Source: Myxococcales bacterium
GTDB lineage: Bacteria > Myxococcota_A > Bradymonadia > UBA7976 > UBA1532
Assembly (NCBI GenBank): GCA_020633435.1
Contig: JACKDP010000001.1
Span: 744,001 to 808,000 of the forward strand
DNA: 64,000 nucleotides
Reading direction: 5' to 3'
Position numbers and translations under genes: made by a program. The notes beneath the pieces were generated by a model that had not been told where the DNA came from, ran no database searches, and saw only the letters and a list, made by a program, of their open reading frames with translations. Positions 38,301 through 46,409 of this stretch are shown here, piece by piece (positions within the stretch are counted from its first letter, which is position 1; the number at the start of each line of letters is the position of its first letter).

Positions 38301-39176
38301 TCAGTCGCGCGGGCGCGGCTTGCGCTGGCGGATGAGGCCCTCCTGGGCCGTCGAGGCCACCAGGCGCCCGTCCTGGGTGTAGAACCGGCCCCGGGCCAGC
38401 CCGCGGGCCCCCGAGGCCGACGGGCTCTCCACCACGTGCAGGATCCACTCGTCCATGCGGAACGGGCGGTGGAACCACATGGCGTGGTCGAGGCTGGCCA
38501 CCTGCATGCCCGGGCTGATCCAGCTCACGCCATGCGGCATCAGCGCCGTGGTCATGAAGTTGAAGTCGCTGGCGTAGGCCAGCAGGTAGCGGTGCAGGCC
38601 AGCGTCGTCCGGCAGCGGACCGCTGGCCCGGTACCAGACCGCCCGCTGGGGCGGCCGGCGATCCGGCTTGAGCGGGTTCATCGGCTCCACCGGGCGGACC
38701 TCGATGGGCCGCTCGGCGCAGGCCTGCTCCCGCAGGCCCGGAGGCAGCTTGTCGGCCACGCGCAGGGCCAGGTCCCGCTCCGAGAGCAGGCCCTCGGGCC
38801 CCGGCACCGCGGGCATCTCGTCCTGGTGCTCGAAGCCCTCCTCCTCGATCTGGAAGGAGGCCGAGAGGCTGAAGATGGCCTCGCCGTTCTGGATGGCCAC
38901 GACGCGGCGCGTGGTGAAGCTGCCGCCATCGCGGATGCGATCCACGTCGTACACGATGGGGCGATCCACCGCGCCCGGGCGCATGAAGTAGCCGTGGAAC
39001 GAGTGCACGGCCCGCTCCGGGGGCACCGTCTGCACGGCGGCCGAGAGGGCCTGGCCGAGCACCTGGCCGCCGAAGACGCGGCCCCAGCCGAGATCCTGGC
39101 TCTGGCCACGAAACAGGTTCTGCTCGATGCGCTCAAGGCCGAGCAGGGCGATCAGGTGCTGGAGGACCTCGGTCAT
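38301..39176 (-). CDS. tesB: Acyl-CoA thioesterase II (TesB-like)
   Basis: A 291-residue double-hotdog protein of normal TesB length starting at ATG 39176. The first hotdog has RVFGGQVLGQALSAA and HSFHGYFMRPG. The second carries the catalytic triad positions of TesB: Asp in SLDHAMWFH, Ser/Thr in SPSASGARG, and Gln in STAQEGLIR. Hydrolyses fatty acyl-CoA to fatty acid and CoA in the cytosol. Ten bases before the TauE-like permease stop, so the two may form an operon. Confidence 0.93.
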   Translation of the reverse strand: MTEVLQHLIALLGLERIEQNLFRGQSQDLGWGRVFGGQVLGQALSAAVQTVPPERAVHSFHGYFMRPGAVDRPIVYDVDRIRDGGSFTTRRVVAIQNGEAIFSLSASFQIEEEGFEHQDEMPAVPGPEGLLSERDLALRVADKLPPGLREQACAERPIEVRPVEPMNPLKPDRRPPQRAVWYRASGPLPDDAGLHRYLLAYASDFNFMTTALMPHGVSWISPGMQVASLDHAMWFHRPFRMDEWILHVVESPSASGARGLARGRFYTQDGRLVASTAQEGLIRQRKPRPRD

Positions 39177-39186
39177 GGGGGCCTTT

Positions 39187-39912
39187 CTACAGGGCTCGGG
39201 CGGCCAGCGCCACCGCCGAGAGCGTCGCCAGGCCGAGCACCAGGCGGCGCAGCAGGGCGCCATCCACCTTGCCGCCCAGGCGCTCGGCCACGGGCAGCGA
39301 CAGCAGGACGCCGGGGGCGACGCACAGGGCGATCTGCGCGTCTCGCAACGAGATTTCGCCGCTCACGAGGCGGCCGCCCAGGGTGAGGAGCACCCCGGAG
39401 AGGAAGACGAGGGCCAGGTTGGCGCGGAGGGTGGCCCCCTTCTCGTCCTTGTAGAGCAGCGCCACCGGGGGCCCGCTGATGGACGAGACCAGCGAACCCA
39501 GGCCCGCCAGCACCCCCGCCCCCACCTCGGTGGGCGGGTAGCGGCGGACCTTCAGCCCCAGGGTCATGAGGGCCACGGCGCCCAGGACGAAGGCCGCCAT
39601 GGCCAGGCTCACCGCCCGCACGCTCAGCACCTTCAGCAGCGTCACCCCGATGACGACGCCGGGGATCCAGCCCAGCAGAATCCAGCGGACGCGGCGCAGC
39701 TCCAGGTGGTGCCGGCCCCGCCAGGCCATGGGCAGCGTCAGGAAGACCGACAGGATGGCCTGGGGCACGGGCACCGCGGAGGGCTCGACGAGGGCCGAGA
39801 GCGGCACGGCCAGGAGGGCGAAGCCGAACCCCACCACCCCCTGCACCGTCGCCGTGAACAGGCAGATGCCGGCGAGGGCGAGCAGGGTCAGGGCGGGCAG
39901 GTCGGGCAGCAC
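39187..39912 (-). CDS. TauE/SafE-family (DUF81) membrane permease
   Basis: A 241-residue protein; start GTG 39912 chosen because GGAGG lies 7 nt upstream and the hydrophobic sequence begins there. Seven or eight helices with the family's repeated GxxxxGxxxGxG pattern (TATVQGVVGFGFALLAVPL; VGAGVLAGLGSLVSSISGPPVALLY). Proposed exporter or importer of sulphite or organic sulphonates; the substrate is unknown here. Confidence 0.85.
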   Translation of the reverse strand: MLPDLPALTLLALAGICLFTATVQGVVGFGFALLAVPLSALVEPSAVPVPQAILSVFLTLPMAWRGRHHLELRRVRWILLGWIPGVVIGVTLLKVLSVRAVSLAMAAFVLGAVALMTLGLKVRRYPPTEVGAGVLAGLGSLVSSISGPPVALLYKDEKGATLRANLALVFLSGVLLTLGGRLVSGEISLRDAQIALCVAPGVLLSLPVAERLGGKVDGALLRRLVLGLATLSAVALAARAL

Positions 39913-39981
39913 CGGGCGCCTCCGGGGGGCAGCGGGGGCCGGAAGATGGCGGGCCCGGGGGGGTCGCGTCAACCGTCGGCC

Positions 39982-40010
39982 TTGACACGCCCCCCCGGCG
40001 GCGGCGCAAT
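39982..40010 (+). promoter_or_regulatory. Possible sigma-70 promoter
   Basis: A consensus TTGACA at 39982-39987, a 17-nt spacer and a weak CGCAAT at 40005-40010. The transcript would begin near 40017, leaving a very short leader before ATG 40032. Confidence 0.4.
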
Positions 40011-40031
40011 CGGCCCCGGGAGGTGCCGGGG

Positions 40032-41375
40032 ATGAGGAAGACGCTGCTGGCGCTGGGGTTGCTGGGGGCCGCGCCTGCGCTCGCGGACCGGGTGGATGTG
40101 CGGCTGCTGGTGTACCACGCGGAGGTCGACCCGGACACCGGGGAGCCCTGCGGCGGGGCCTTCACCGGGCCCGGCCTGACGACGCTCAACCTGCTGTTCG
40201 ACAACGTGGAGTTCAGCGCGCGGGACCGGCAGACGACGTGGCCCCCGCTGGCCGCCACGCGCCTCGCCCCGGGCGAGGGGGCCGCCATCGACGTGCAGCT
40301 CGAGTGGTCGCCGGGCAACCCGGGCATCGGCCTGGCGCCGGGGATCCAGTCGCTGTACGTGGTGCGCATCGGCTGGACGGACCGCGACCGCCTGGCCACC
40401 GACCGGCGGGTGAACCTGGACGCCTACCGCGTCGTGGCGCCCCAGCGGCACTACGTGACGCGGGCCGGCTGGACGACGGTGGATCCGGGCCGCGACTACG
40501 CCCGCCACGGCGTCATCCTCTGCAACCGGCCGCCCGCGCGGGTGGCGACGAGCGCCCTCTTCCCCGACCTGGCGCCCGGATCGGTGTTCATGGGCTGGCG
40601 GCACGACGGGGGGCTGGCGCAGGCGGTGGACTGGTCGCGCACCGAGGTCTTCCTGGGCCCGGAGGCGCGCATCGTCGAGGCCAACCGCGTCTTCACCCAG
40701 GCGGCGTGGGGCAGCACCAACCGGACGGTGGAGGGGCTGGACTGCGGCCGGTACTTCGCGTGCTACCGCAACATCGACCACTACGGGCACGTGCTCGAGG
40801 ACTGCTCGGGCGACGTGCTGGTGGATCGCTGCGCCCAGGAGGTCGACATGGCCGTGGCGCCGCCCGTGGACATGGCGGTCCCCGACGCGGCGGTGGACGC
40901 GGCGGTCGACGCGGCGGTGGACGCCAGCCTGGACGCGGCCGTGATCGCCGTCGACATGGCGCGGCCCGACATGCGCCCGGTGGACGCGGCCCTGCCTGAC
41001 GTGGCCATCCCCGACCTGGCCGTCCCCGACGTGGCCATCCCGGACATGGCCCCCGTGGACGCCGCCCGGCCGCCCAGCGACGCGACCGGCCCGCCCCCGG
41101 ATCAGGGCGGCGACCCCCGCCTCGACGCCGAGGCCCCGCGCCCCGACGCCCGGCCCGATCCGCGCCCGGACGTGGGCACGCTGGTCGACGCGGGGCGCGC
41201 CGGCGACTCGACGCTGCCCCCCGTGGACGCCCGCCCGGACCCCGCCGTGGATGGCGGCGTGACGAGCGACACGGCGGGTGGCGATCCCGGCGGCTGCCGG
41301 GCGCAGCCCGATCAGGACCCCGCCGGCCTCGCCTGGCTGCTGCTCCTCGGCCTCGCCCGACGCCGGCGACGCTGA
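40032..41375 (+). CDS. Secreted protein with Asp/Ala linker and MYXO-CTERM-like anchor
   Basis: A 447-residue protein starting at ATG 40032 with GGAGG upstream (an in-frame GTG at 40023 overlaps that site). Signal peptide MRKTLLALGLLGAAPALA, a globular domain of about 260 residues with few Cys and no recognised family, then about 130 residues of VDMAVPDAAVDAAVDA and PDMAPVDAA repeats. The end (GGCRAQPDQDPAGLAWLLLLGLARRRRR, read as Cys, hydrophobic segment, Arg cluster) fits MYXO-CTERM. Presumably surface-anchored. Function unknown. Confidence 0.8.
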   Translation: MRKTLLALGLLGAAPALADRVDVRLLVYHAEVDPDTGEPCGGAFTGPGLTTLNLLFDNVEFSARDRQTTWPPLAATRLAPGEGAAIDVQLEWSPGNPGIGLAPGIQSLYVVRIGWTDRDRLATDRRVNLDAYRVVAPQRHYVTRAGWTTVDPGRDYARHGVILCNRPPARVATSALFPDLAPGSVFMGWRHDGGLAQAVDWSRTEVFLGPEARIVEANRVFTQAAWGSTNRTVEGLDCGRYFACYRNIDHYGHVLEDCSGDVLVDRCAQEVDMAVAPPVDMAVPDAAVDAAVDAAVDASLDAAVIAVDMARPDMRPVDAALPDVAIPDLAVPDVAIPDMAPVDAARPPSDATGPPPDQGGDPRLDAEAPRPDARPDPRPDVGTLVDAGRAGDSTLPPVDARPDPAVDGGVTSDTAGGDPGGCRAQPDQDPAGLAWLLLLGLARRRRR

Positions 41376-41405
41376 GAAAACTGCTTGTGTTTCAGTGGGT
41401 TGGCG

Positions 41406-41870
41406 TCAGCTCTTGCGCAGCTTGCGCAGGCGGTTGGCCAGGTCTTCCTTGGTGAGGCCGCGGCCCCGGGCGTCGTCGTCCTCCAGGACGTCGTCCAGGT
41501 CCAGCTCCTCGACGGAGCCCACGGGCTCAGCGTCATCGGAGAACCGGTCCATCGCCTGCGAGGCGAAGATGCCGCGGGTGTCGTCCTCGTCGACGGGCAC
41601 CGCCATGGGCACGGGCTTCGCGGTGCTGGGCTCCTCGCGCTCCTCGGGCGCGGCGGCGGCCACGAAGACCACCGCGGGCAGGGCCTCCTCCTCCACCGCG
41701 ACGGCGTTGAAGGGGGCCTCCGACTCCTCGCTCGGCGGCCGGCTCACCGAGATGGAGCGGCGGCTCACGGGCGCCGGCCGGGCCGCGGGGCGACCGGCCG
41801 GGGCGATGACCAGGTGCGTGGGCCTGACGCGCGGAGGCCGGGCCTCGGGCCTGGCGGCGTGGAGGCCGGG
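41406..41870 (-). other. C-terminal tail of the adjacent protein kinase, out of frame
   Basis: An open stretch with clear protein character (SRRSISVSRPPSEESEAPF, then an acidic segment and LTKEDLANRLRKLRKS at the end), ending at stop 41406. It starts in the middle of the kinase gene's low-complexity region in a different frame and lacks its own plausible start. One base lost from the CCCGG run at 41866-41870 (minus-strand reading) would account for the break, so this is most likely the kinase's regulatory C-terminus. Confidence 0.65.
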
Positions 41871-43393
41871 CGAGCGGCGGCCTCCTCGGCGGCGGGGGCG
41901 CGCTGGCGGGGGCCGCCTGGGCGGCGGGCGGCGGCGTCGCCGGGGCGGCGGGCGCTGGGGGCCTCGGCCACCTCGATGGGCGCCGCCGGGGCGGCAGGGG
42001 GGCGGGCGCGGCGGGGCGGCGCCGCGGCCTGGGGGGCGGGCGCCGCGGCCTGGGGAGCGGGCGCCTGGGCGACGGGCGCCTGGGCGGCGGGCGCCGCGGC
42101 CTGGACCGCCGGGATCTCCGGCGCGGGCTCCTCCGCCGGCTCCAGCTCCCCCTCGTCGGCCAGCAGCGACTCCAGCGGATCCCGCCGCGGCCCGGGCAGG
42201 CCGGGCAGCGTCACCGGCGGCTCCACGAAGTACGGCGCCTGGCGGGCGTCGAGCAGCGCCACGGCCTCCTTCGACGTCCACACGGCGGTGAGCACGGCGT
42301 CCAGATCCGTCGGCCGCTGGGCCGGGTCGTCCTGGGTCATGCGGTCGAAGAGCTCGTCGAGGTCGGTGGGCACCCCCTCGGCGATGTCGCTGGGCATGGG
42401 CGAGCGGCGGCCGGGCAGCTCACCCGTCAGCATCTCGTACAGCAAGATGCCGAGGGCGTAGATGTCGGCCGCCGGGCCGGGCGCCCCGCCGCGGAAGAGC
42501 TCGGGCGCCATGTAGCCGACGGAGCCGAAGCCCACGTACGCCTGCCGCACCCGCGCCCCGTCGCGCTCGGCGATGCGCGTCAGGCCGAAGTCGGAGAGCT
42601 TCACGTTGCCCACGGCGTCGAGCAGGACGGCCTCGGGCTTCAGGTCGCGGTGCAGCAGGCCCTGGGCGTGGGCCACCTTCAGGCCCAGCGCCACCTGCAC
42701 GAAGTAGCGCAGCGCCACCGCCGGGGCCAGGGGGCCGTCCTCCAGCAGGCCGCGCAGGTTGCCGCCCTCCGCCAGCTCCATCACGAAGTAGGGCGGGTCG
42801 TGGTCGGCGTTCTGATCGAGGATCTGCACGACGAAGGGGCTGATGAGGCGGGCGTGGGCCCGGACGGCCAGCTCCATGCGCCGCCGCACCTCCTCCTGCT
42901 GGTCGGGCCGGAAGAGCTCGCCCAGGCCCTCGAAGAGCTTGAGCGCGACGGGCCGGTCGAGCGCCAGGTGGTGCCCGCGGGAGACGGTGCCCAGGCCGCC
43001 GCGCCCGATGCGCTCGTAGCGCAGGTAGCGGCCGTCGAGGCGCTGGGCCTCCACGCCCGGCTCCGCGGCCAGGGGGGCGTCGTTGAGGCGGTCGCCGAAG
43101 TGGTACTTCACGTCGCCGGCCATGCCGCGCAGGCGCCCCTCGTGGCCGTCGACCACCTGCCCGCCCGCGGCGGTCAGGTTGAGGGTGTCGGTGCGGCGCT
43201 CCAGCGTGAGGAAGCCGAACTTCTCCAGGAACTGCACATACTCCGCGAAGCGCAGCGCCAGGCTGCGCTCCACCAGCCGGCGGACGTCGCTGGTGTACGG
43301 GCGGCGCCCGCGCTCCAGCTCCACGCGGACGGTCCGCAGGAGGCGGCGGGCGTCCTCGACGACCCGGGCGGGCGAGATGCTCTGTGCGGCCAT
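41765..43393 (-). CDS. Ser/Thr protein kinase with Pro/Ala-rich tail (probably frameshifted at the 3' end)
   Basis: 542 residues from ATG 43393. Residues 1-105 are a helical N-terminal region. The Hanks-type kinase domain is complete: Gly loop IGRGGLGTV (129-137), Lys152 in VALKLF, HRD at 248-250 (LHRDLKPEAVLL), DFG at 268-270 and APE at 296-298. It should be active. After about residue 400 comes a Pro/Ala/Gln-rich linker. From near 41870 the frame turns to unlikely Pro/Arg sequence, while a sensible acidic tail continues in another frame to 41406. No transmembrane helix seen, so it is a cytosolic kinase. Such kinases are numerous in Myxococcota. Confidence 0.9.
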   Translation of the reverse strand: MAAQSISPARVVEDARRLLRTVRVELERGRRPYTSDVRRLVERSLALRFAEYVQFLEKFGFLTLERRTDTLNLTAAGGQVVDGHEGRLRGMAGDVKYHFGDRLNDAPLAAEPGVEAQRLDGRYLRYERIGRGGLGTVSRGHHLALDRPVALKLFEGLGELFRPDQQEEVRRRMELAVRAHARLISPFVVQILDQNADHDPPYFVMELAEGGNLRGLLEDGPLAPAVALRYFVQVALGLKVAHAQGLLHRDLKPEAVLLDAVGNVKLSDFGLTRIAERDGARVRQAYVGFGSVGYMAPELFRGGAPGPAADIYALGILLYEMLTGELPGRRSPMPSDIAEGVPTDLDELFDRMTQDDPAQRPTDLDAVLTAVWTSKEAVALLDARQAPYFVEPPVTLPGLPGPRRDPLESLLADEGELEPAEEPAPEIPAVQAAAPAAQAPVAQAPAPQAAAPAPQAAAPPRRARPPAAPAAPIEVAEAPSARRPGDAAARRPGGPRQRAPAAEEAAARPASTPPGPRPGLRASGPRTWSSPRPVAPRPGRRP

Positions 43394-43498
43394 GGGGTTC
43401 TCCAGCGGCGACGAGGGGGGCGCCCCGGGACGCTACCCCCCGGCACGCGGACGATCAAGGTTCCCGCGCGGTCGCGGGCCGCGGACGTCGCGACGGCG

Positions 43499-44074
43499 TC
43501 AGCCTGCCAGCCAGGCGGCCCAGACCTTCACCTGGGCGGCGAGCGCCCGGGTGCGCTTGCGGGCCAGGATGCGCGGCAGCAGATCCGCCATCACCTCGCG
43601 CGCTTCGGCGTCCCGGGCGAGCTCGGCCAGCCGCTCCTGCTGCGGGTGGATGGACGGGAACCGCGGCAGCCCGGCCGCCGCCAGCCGCGCCTGCAGCGCC
43701 AGGCAGGCCGCCTCGAAGCAGGCCGGATCGGCGGCGAACGCCCGCTCGAGCAGCGCCGTCGCCGCCCACTCCGCGAAGTGGCGATCCAGGTCGACCTCGG
43801 GGTGGGCCTCGTAGTAGGCGATGACGGCCTCCAGGCGCTCTGCGGCGTCGGCCGCGCCCGCCTCGTGGCTCGTCACCGCCGCCCGGTTGCGGGCGGCGTC
43901 GCGGGCCGTGACGTCGCCCAGGGCCTCGGCCCGCGCGGCGGCCGCGTCGAACAGGGCCGCCGCCTCCGCGGGCTGGGCCCGGCTCCACCGGTGGTGGGCC
44001 TTGCTCATGAGCTCCGCCGGGGAGAAGTCGGCCGGCGCCTTGCGGCCCAGCAACGCGGCGAGATCGGGCGTCAT
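43499..44074 (-). CDS. Helical protein of unknown function, TPR-like
   Basis: A 191-residue protein starting at ATG 44074. Mostly Ala-rich amphipathic helices in pairs (AELMSKAHHRWSRAQPAEA, AERLEAVIAYYEAH, FEAACLALQARLAAAG), which resembles TPR packing, though no standard repeat is certain. Soluble, no signal peptide. Located 105 bp ahead of the protein kinase on the same strand, so it might be its partner or substrate (inference). Confidence 0.6.
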   Translation of the reverse strand: MTPDLAALLGRKAPADFSPAELMSKAHHRWSRAQPAEAAALFDAAAARAEALGDVTARDAARNRAAVTSHEAGAADAAERLEAVIAYYEAHPEVDLDRHFAEWAATALLERAFAADPACFEAACLALQARLAAAGLPRFPSIHPQQERLAELARDAEAREVMADLLPRILARKRTRALAAQVKVWAAWLAG

Positions 44075-44178
44075 GTCCCGACGCTCGCACGACGCCGGGC
44101 GGCCCACAAGCGCGCCGCTTGATCCCGACCCCCGCGCCGGGGGAAGACACCGGCGCACGACGCGCGGGGACGGAGATC

Positions 44179-46272
44179 ATGAGAGCCTGGATGTGGGTGG
44201 TGGCCGGCCTGCTGGCCGCGGGCTGCGATGACGGGGGCGGCGGCGACGCGCCCCGGGCCGACATGGCCATGGCGGACGCGGCGCAGGCGGACGCTGGCCC
44301 GATCGACGCCGCGGTGGCGGACGCCGCCGAGCCGGACGCCGCGATGGCGGACGCGGCCGAGCCGGACGCCGCCGCCGACGCCGGGGCCCCCGACGCGGGC
44401 CCGGACGCCGGCCCCCCCTCCGCCCCGGCCTGCGAGAACCTGCACCCGGGCCACTGCCTGCTGCCCTTCCCCAGCGACTACTACCGCGCCGAGACCGCCG
44501 ACGGCCCGCGCCTGGCGTTCCCCGCCGAGGCCCTGCCCGTCTACGGCCTGCCCCCCCAGCACATGACCGGCGAGGCCTTCGCCCGCGCCGACGGCTTCGG
44601 CGGCGCCTCGCCCATCCTCTTCACCTGGCCCGGCGCCACCCTCCTGGGCGCGCCGCCCGTCTTCGAGCCGGCCGCCTCCCTGGCCCCCGACAGCCAGACC
44701 GTCCTGCTCGACGCCGACACCGGCGAGCGGCTGGCCCACTGGGCCGAGTTCGACCACCTCACCCTCGGGCGCGGCGAGCCCCTCATCGTCCTGCGCGCCG
44801 CCGCCCCCCTGCCCCGCGGCCACCGCGTCATCGTGGCCGTCCGCGGCCTGGTGGACGCCGACGGCGTCATCCTGCCGCCCACGCCGGGCTTCCTGGCCCT
44901 GCGCGACGGCGAGCCGACCGACCTGGCCGGCGTCGACGACCGCCGCGCCCGCTTCGAGGCCGAGGTCTTCGCCCCCCTCGCCGCCGCCGGCGTCGACCGC
45001 GCCGACCTGCAGCTCGCCTGGGACTTCACCGTGGCCACCGGCCCCAACGGCCACGACACCCTGCGCGTCATGCGCGACCGCCTGATGGCGGCCATCGGCG
45101 ACGACGGCCCCGCCTACACCCTCACCGCCGTCGAGCCCGTCGGCGACCGCCACATCACCTGGATGGCCACCGGCGTCGCCCGCGTGCCCTCCTTCCTCGG
45201 CCCCCCCGACGAGTTCGGCCTGCGCCGCCACCACCTCGACGCCGACGGCCTGCCCCGCATCGAGGGCTTCGAGGACGTGGAGTTCACCCTGCAGTTCCCC
45301 CCCTCCGTCCTGGAGGGCGGCCAGCCCGGCGGCGTGCTCCAATACGGCCACGGCTTCCTCGGCAGCAAGGGCCAGGGCGAGGGCGGGTGGCTGCGGTCCA
45401 TGGCCGACGAGTACGGATTCCTGATTCTTTCCGCGGACATGCAGGGCATGTCCACCATGGACTTCACCGTCTGGCTGCAGATCCTCGCCCGCCGCCCCAG
45501 CGAGTTCCCCTACCTGTACGAGAAGGCCATGCAGGGGGTCATGAACCACCTGGCGCTCCAGCGCATGATGCGCGGCCGCTTCCTGCGCGAGGTGGACGAG
45601 CGCCTCACCGGCGCGGACGGCCAGCCCGTCTACGACCCCGACGACGTGATGTACTACGGCAACTCCCAGGGCGGCACGATGGGCGCCGTCATCATGGCGC
45701 TCACCCAGGACGTCCGCCGCGGCGTGCTCGGCGTGCCCGGCGGCGCCTTCCCGTTCCTGCTCCAGCGCAGCGTCGTCTTCGAGGACTTCGTCCGCATCCT
45801 CGACAACACCTTCCGCGACCGCATCGAGTTCTCCCTGGTCCTCGGCCTGCTCGGCACCGGCTGGGATCCCATGGATCCCATGACCGTCGCCCCCCACATC
45901 ACGACGGATCCCCTCCCCGGCACCCCGCCCCACGAGGTGCTCCTGCACGTCGCCAAGGAGGACGCCCAGGTCCACAACCAGGTGTCCTTCATGCTCGGCC
46001 GCGCCATCGGCGTCGGCGCCGCCACCCCGCTCGTCGAGCCCGCCTGGGGCCTCCCCCCCACCGACCTGCCCTTCACCGGCAGCCTGCTTGCCGAGTTCGA
46101 CTTCAACCACCCCGACAACCCCGACCCCCTGCGCCCGCCGGTCAAGGCCAACGACACCCACAGCGACCTGCGCAACCTGCCCGCCGGCCAGCGCCAGATG
46201 ATGCACTTCCTGCGGACGGGCGAGGTCATCGACGTCTGCGACGGCCAGCCCTGCCGGTTCGACCCGCCCTGA
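44179..46272 (+). CDS. Lipoprotein with alpha/beta-hydrolase domain
   Basis: A 697-residue protein starting at ATG 44179 with GGAG upstream. Lipobox LLAAGC, a linker of DAAEPDAAMADAA repeats, then a domain containing VLQYGHGFLGSKGQGEGG (oxyanion-loop type segment) and the nucleophile elbow YYGNSQGGTMGA (GxSxG). A His near the end (ANDTHSDLRNLP) could complete the triad. Related large hydrolase-like lipoproteins are frequent in Myxococcota and are probably secreted esterases or lipases, unproven here. Confidence 0.8.
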   Translation: MRAWMWVVAGLLAAGCDDGGGGDAPRADMAMADAAQADAGPIDAAVADAAEPDAAMADAAEPDAAADAGAPDAGPDAGPPSAPACENLHPGHCLLPFPSDYYRAETADGPRLAFPAEALPVYGLPPQHMTGEAFARADGFGGASPILFTWPGATLLGAPPVFEPAASLAPDSQTVLLDADTGERLAHWAEFDHLTLGRGEPLIVLRAAAPLPRGHRVIVAVRGLVDADGVILPPTPGFLALRDGEPTDLAGVDDRRARFEAEVFAPLAAAGVDRADLQLAWDFTVATGPNGHDTLRVMRDRLMAAIGDDGPAYTLTAVEPVGDRHITWMATGVARVPSFLGPPDEFGLRRHHLDADGLPRIEGFEDVEFTLQFPPSVLEGGQPGGVLQYGHGFLGSKGQGEGGWLRSMADEYGFLILSADMQGMSTMDFTVWLQILARRPSEFPYLYEKAMQGVMNHLALQRMMRGRFLREVDERLTGADGQPVYDPDDVMYYGNSQGGTMGAVIMALTQDVRRGVLGVPGGAFPFLLQRSVVFEDFVRILDNTFRDRIEFSLVLGLLGTGWDPMDPMTVAPHITTDPLPGTPPHEVLLHVAKEDAQVHNQVSFMLGRAIGVGAATPLVEPAWGLPPTDLPFTGSLLAEFDFNHPDNPDPLRPPVKANDTHSDLRNLPAGQRQMMHFLRTGEVIDVCDGQPCRFDPP

Positions 46273-46349
46273 CCGGCGAGCTCAGCCCGACAGCCCCTCA
46301 AGCGTGTGGTCGAGCCTGGGCCCCCCTCTGCGGTCGGATGCTGTGCGGG

Positions 46350-46378
46350 TTGAACCTCGTTCGCAGCCCGACTACCGT
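46350..46378 (+). promoter_or_regulatory. Possible promoter of the restriction-modification operon
   Basis: TTGAAC (46350-46355), 17-nt spacer, TACCGT (46373-46378). Moderate match only; it sits in the 137-bp gap before the methylase start and is more A/T-rich than the flanking DNA. I saw no controller-protein gene or C-box. Confidence 0.35.
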
Positions 46379-46409
46379 GGTTATCCGGCGGGACGCGTGA
46401 GGACGACCC

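Noticed and set aside
41376..41405. Terminator between the MYXO-CTERM gene and the kinase
   Set aside because: Only an imperfect, bulged CTG/CAG stem with no following T-run.
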